Source: JACPLA01 sp035291905 (GTDB lineage: Bacteria; Bacteroidota; Ignavibacteria; UBA10030). From it: 24,830 bases of DNA. Positions 23,724-24,830 of the stretch are shown in pieces. A program made the translations under genes and the position numbers. Each line of letters starts with the position of its first letter. Position 1 is the stretch's first letter. The stretch is from the NCBI GenBank assembly GCA_035291905.1, contig DATDRF010000134.1, positions 1 through 24,830 on the forward strand. Direction: 5' to 3'. Under the pieces are notes generated by a model. It was not told the origin of the DNA. It saw only the letters and a program-made list of their open reading frames with translations, and searched no databases.

Positions 23724-24543
23724 ACCTCACCAACGCCAGCTCGGGCCCTGAATGGGCGCCTCCGAAGATGTGTGTCTTTCCTATCCTCTCTCTCCACGAT
23801 CCCGTCCCTTCCACTGACTCATGAACGTGGCCGTGCATGCTCACAAGAGGCTGTGAGCGTTCAAGGAAACGCCTGATTGCCACGCTCCCTACGTGGGGAT
23901 CCATCGGTGCATGATCGACCATTCGTCCTTCCAGCGCGGCGCGGTCGAGGACCGTGTCATAGGGAGGCGAATGGAAGAGGAAGACTGCACGGGAGAAATC
24001 CATTCCCTGTGTAAGTTGTTCGAGGTCATTCTGAATTGTCTGGCGGGAGATTGAACGCCTGTCAACGGGCACGGAAAAGGAGCCCTCTTCGGGAGGAACG
24101 CAGCCTGGATCGACGAATCGCGACACGTCGTACCGTTCCCAGTCTTTCAGCCGAAAAGGGGTGGGGGGAACGAAAGCGTAGCCCCCAAAAGCATAGGAAC
24201 CAAACGTGACGATGCGGCTCTGAATGTTCCTCCACAACCCTGCACTTCCTGCCTGCTCGATTGAGTCCTCTTCGCTGCGGGGATCGTCATTTCCAAGGAT
24301 GAGGAACACGGACGGATAACGTTCCTTGAGCTTCGCGTGGAGACGGTCGAATTCGGTCGCCAGAAACCCTTCGACAAAATCCGCCCCTGTTGATTCTTCC
24401 TGCCGCAGGGAGTCGATGAATGGAGGAAGAAGGTCGCCCCCGAGAAAAACAACATCGGGGTTGACGCGTTCGATTGCGGAAAAGAGCTTCCGGTACCGAT
24501 CGACGCGGCCGTGAAGATCTGAGGCAAAGAAACACGTGGTCAT
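23680..24543 (-). CDS. Calcineurin-like metallophosphoesterase
   Basis: This is a 287-residue dimetal phosphoesterase of unknown substrate. It keeps the family motifs in order: DLHG (Asp9, His11), GGDLL (Asp37), GNDD (84-87, where most members have GNHD), FLFHSPP (His191) and HGHVH (His239, His241). No signal peptide or membrane segment is visible, so it is probably cytosolic. An insertion with basic and acidic residues lies between about 125 and 185. Its 3' end overlaps the convergent fusion gene by 44 bases. GND in place of GNH also occurs in some phosphodiesterases of the superfamily, but it may change metal use or specificity. It starts at ATG 24543 with a weak Shine-Dalgarno sequence. 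Confidence 0.88.
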   Translation of the reverse strand: MTTCFFASDLHGRVDRYRKLFSAIERVNPDVVFLGGDLLPPFIDSLRQEESTGADFVEGFLATEFDRLHAKLKERYPSVFLILGNDDPRSEEDSIEQAGSAGLWRNIQSRIVTFGSYAFGGYAFVPPTPFRLKDWERYDVSRFVDPGCVPPEEGSFSVPVDRRSISRQTIQNDLEQLTQGMDFSRAVFLFHSPPYDTVLDRAALEGRMVDHAPMDPHVGSVAIRRFLERSQPLVSMHGHVHESVEGTGSWRERIGKTHIFGGAHSGPELALVRFTLENPADASRELL

Positions 24544-24565
24544 GAGGGAAGGCCCTGTTCCATGA

Positions 24566-24594
24566 AAGCTACAGGAGAATCATTTCAAAGTAAA
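24566..24594 (-). promoter_or_regulatory. Candidate promoter for the metallophosphoesterase gene
   Basis: On the minus strand TTTACT (24594-24589) and TAGCTT (24571-24566) are spaced by 17 bases, about 23 bases before the ATG at 24543. The match is moderate. Confidence 0.35.
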
Positions 24595-24612
24595 ACCTCC
24601 CGCGGCCGATCC

Positions 24613-24641
24613 TTGAACGTGTAGCTTTTTTTAACGATAAT
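24613..24641 (+). promoter_or_regulatory. Sigma-70-type promoter for the VOC-family gene
   Basis: TTGAAC (24613-24618) and GATAAT (24636-24641) are separated by 17 bases. The leader of about 80 bases contains an inverted repeat GTGTGA / TCACAC (24656-24661 and 24678-24683), which could be an operator or an mRNA hairpin. Confidence 0.6.
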
Positions 24642-24716
24642 TACACAAAACGACGGTGTGACGACCAGGAAGTATGTTCACACGGCCGTGCAATGGCAAC
24701 ACGGTCCGAATTCAGT

Positions 24717-24722
24717 AAGGAG
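24717..24722 (+). promoter_or_regulatory. Ribosome binding site of the VOC-family gene
   Basis: AAGGAG lies 7 bases before ATG 24730 and supports that start. Confidence 0.75.
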
Positions 24723-24729
24723 AAAGCTC

Positions 24730-24830
24730 ATGCGGATCACGCTTTCGAGCGTTTATGTCGATGACCAGAGTAAAGCCCTCACATTCTACACGGAAGTGCT
24801 TGGTTTTATGAAGAAGACGGACGTACCGTG
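24730..24830 (+). CDS. VOC/glyoxalase-like family protein (3' end beyond window)
   Basis: Only the first 33 codons are present. The translation opens with MRITLSSVYVDDQSKALTF, then YTEVLGF, the typical first beta-alpha unit of the vicinal oxygen chelate fold (glyoxalase, bleomycin-resistance and ring-cleaving dioxygenase relatives). The family is functionally broad and the metal-binding positions are not all in view, so no reaction is assigned. A good promoter and ribosome binding site precede it. Confidence 0.75.
   Translation, partial: MRITLSSVYVDDQSKALTFYTEVLGFMKKTDVP

Overview
The window reads as a stretch of an ordinary bacterial chromosome from a Gram-negative, probably FCB-group heterotroph (Bacteroidota / Ignavibacteriota / Chlorobiota-like). 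The Gram-negative call rests on an RND efflux pump, a lipoprotein LysM transglycosylase and a periplasmic Cu/Zn superoxide dismutase. The FCB lean is weaker. It rests on exact matches to the Bacteroidota -7 element (TAnnTTTG) upstream of two genes, several starts without a clear Shine-Dalgarno sequence, and small hairpin or direct-repeat elements in the intergenic gaps. I see no rRNA, tRNA, CRISPR array, phage genes or transposase.

Layout. 1-1078: 3' third of an RND inner-membrane transporter, closed by a strong hairpin. 1204-2751: biotin-dependent acyl-CoA carboxylase carboxyltransferase (PccB/MmdA type). 2860-5361: MltD-like lytic transglycosylase with five LysM repeats. A block on the minus strand follows, read right to left: pyruvate dehydrogenase E1 alpha, E1 beta and E2 (11833-8560), a rho-independent terminator (8530-8503), then a complete four-gene ECF vitamin-type importer (S component, EcfT, two ATPases; 8496-5558) with overlapping genes. 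Divergent from PDH is a secreted prolyl oligopeptidase (12069-14144). Next come a repeat-rich gap, a phosphofructokinase, a second repeat-rich gap, a periplasmic Cu/Zn SOD and a small membrane protein.

17404-23723 is the most unusual part. Glutamate dehydrogenase is followed on the same strand by two proteins related to the ATP-grasp (PEP/pyruvate-binding, PPDK_N) domain of PEP synthase. Both lack the phospho-histidine swivel and TIM-barrel domains. Both instead carry a shared C-terminal module marked by GRWGS and a downstream HFF motif. The larger one has a GAF-like sensor region in front and a pol-beta-type nucleotidyltransferase behind. This looks like an undescribed signalling or modification pair, possibly tied to nitrogen/carbon metabolism through the adjacent gdh; that link is inference.

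The window ends with a metallophosphoesterase on the minus strand, whose 3' end overlaps the large fusion gene by 44 bp, and the first 33 codons of a VOC/glyoxalase-like protein behind a good sigma-70-type promoter.

Together the genes cover central carbon flow (PFK, PDH, acyl-CoA carboxylase), glutamate/2-oxoglutarate exchange (GDH), vitamin uptake and envelope maintenance. No single locus theme joins the whole window.
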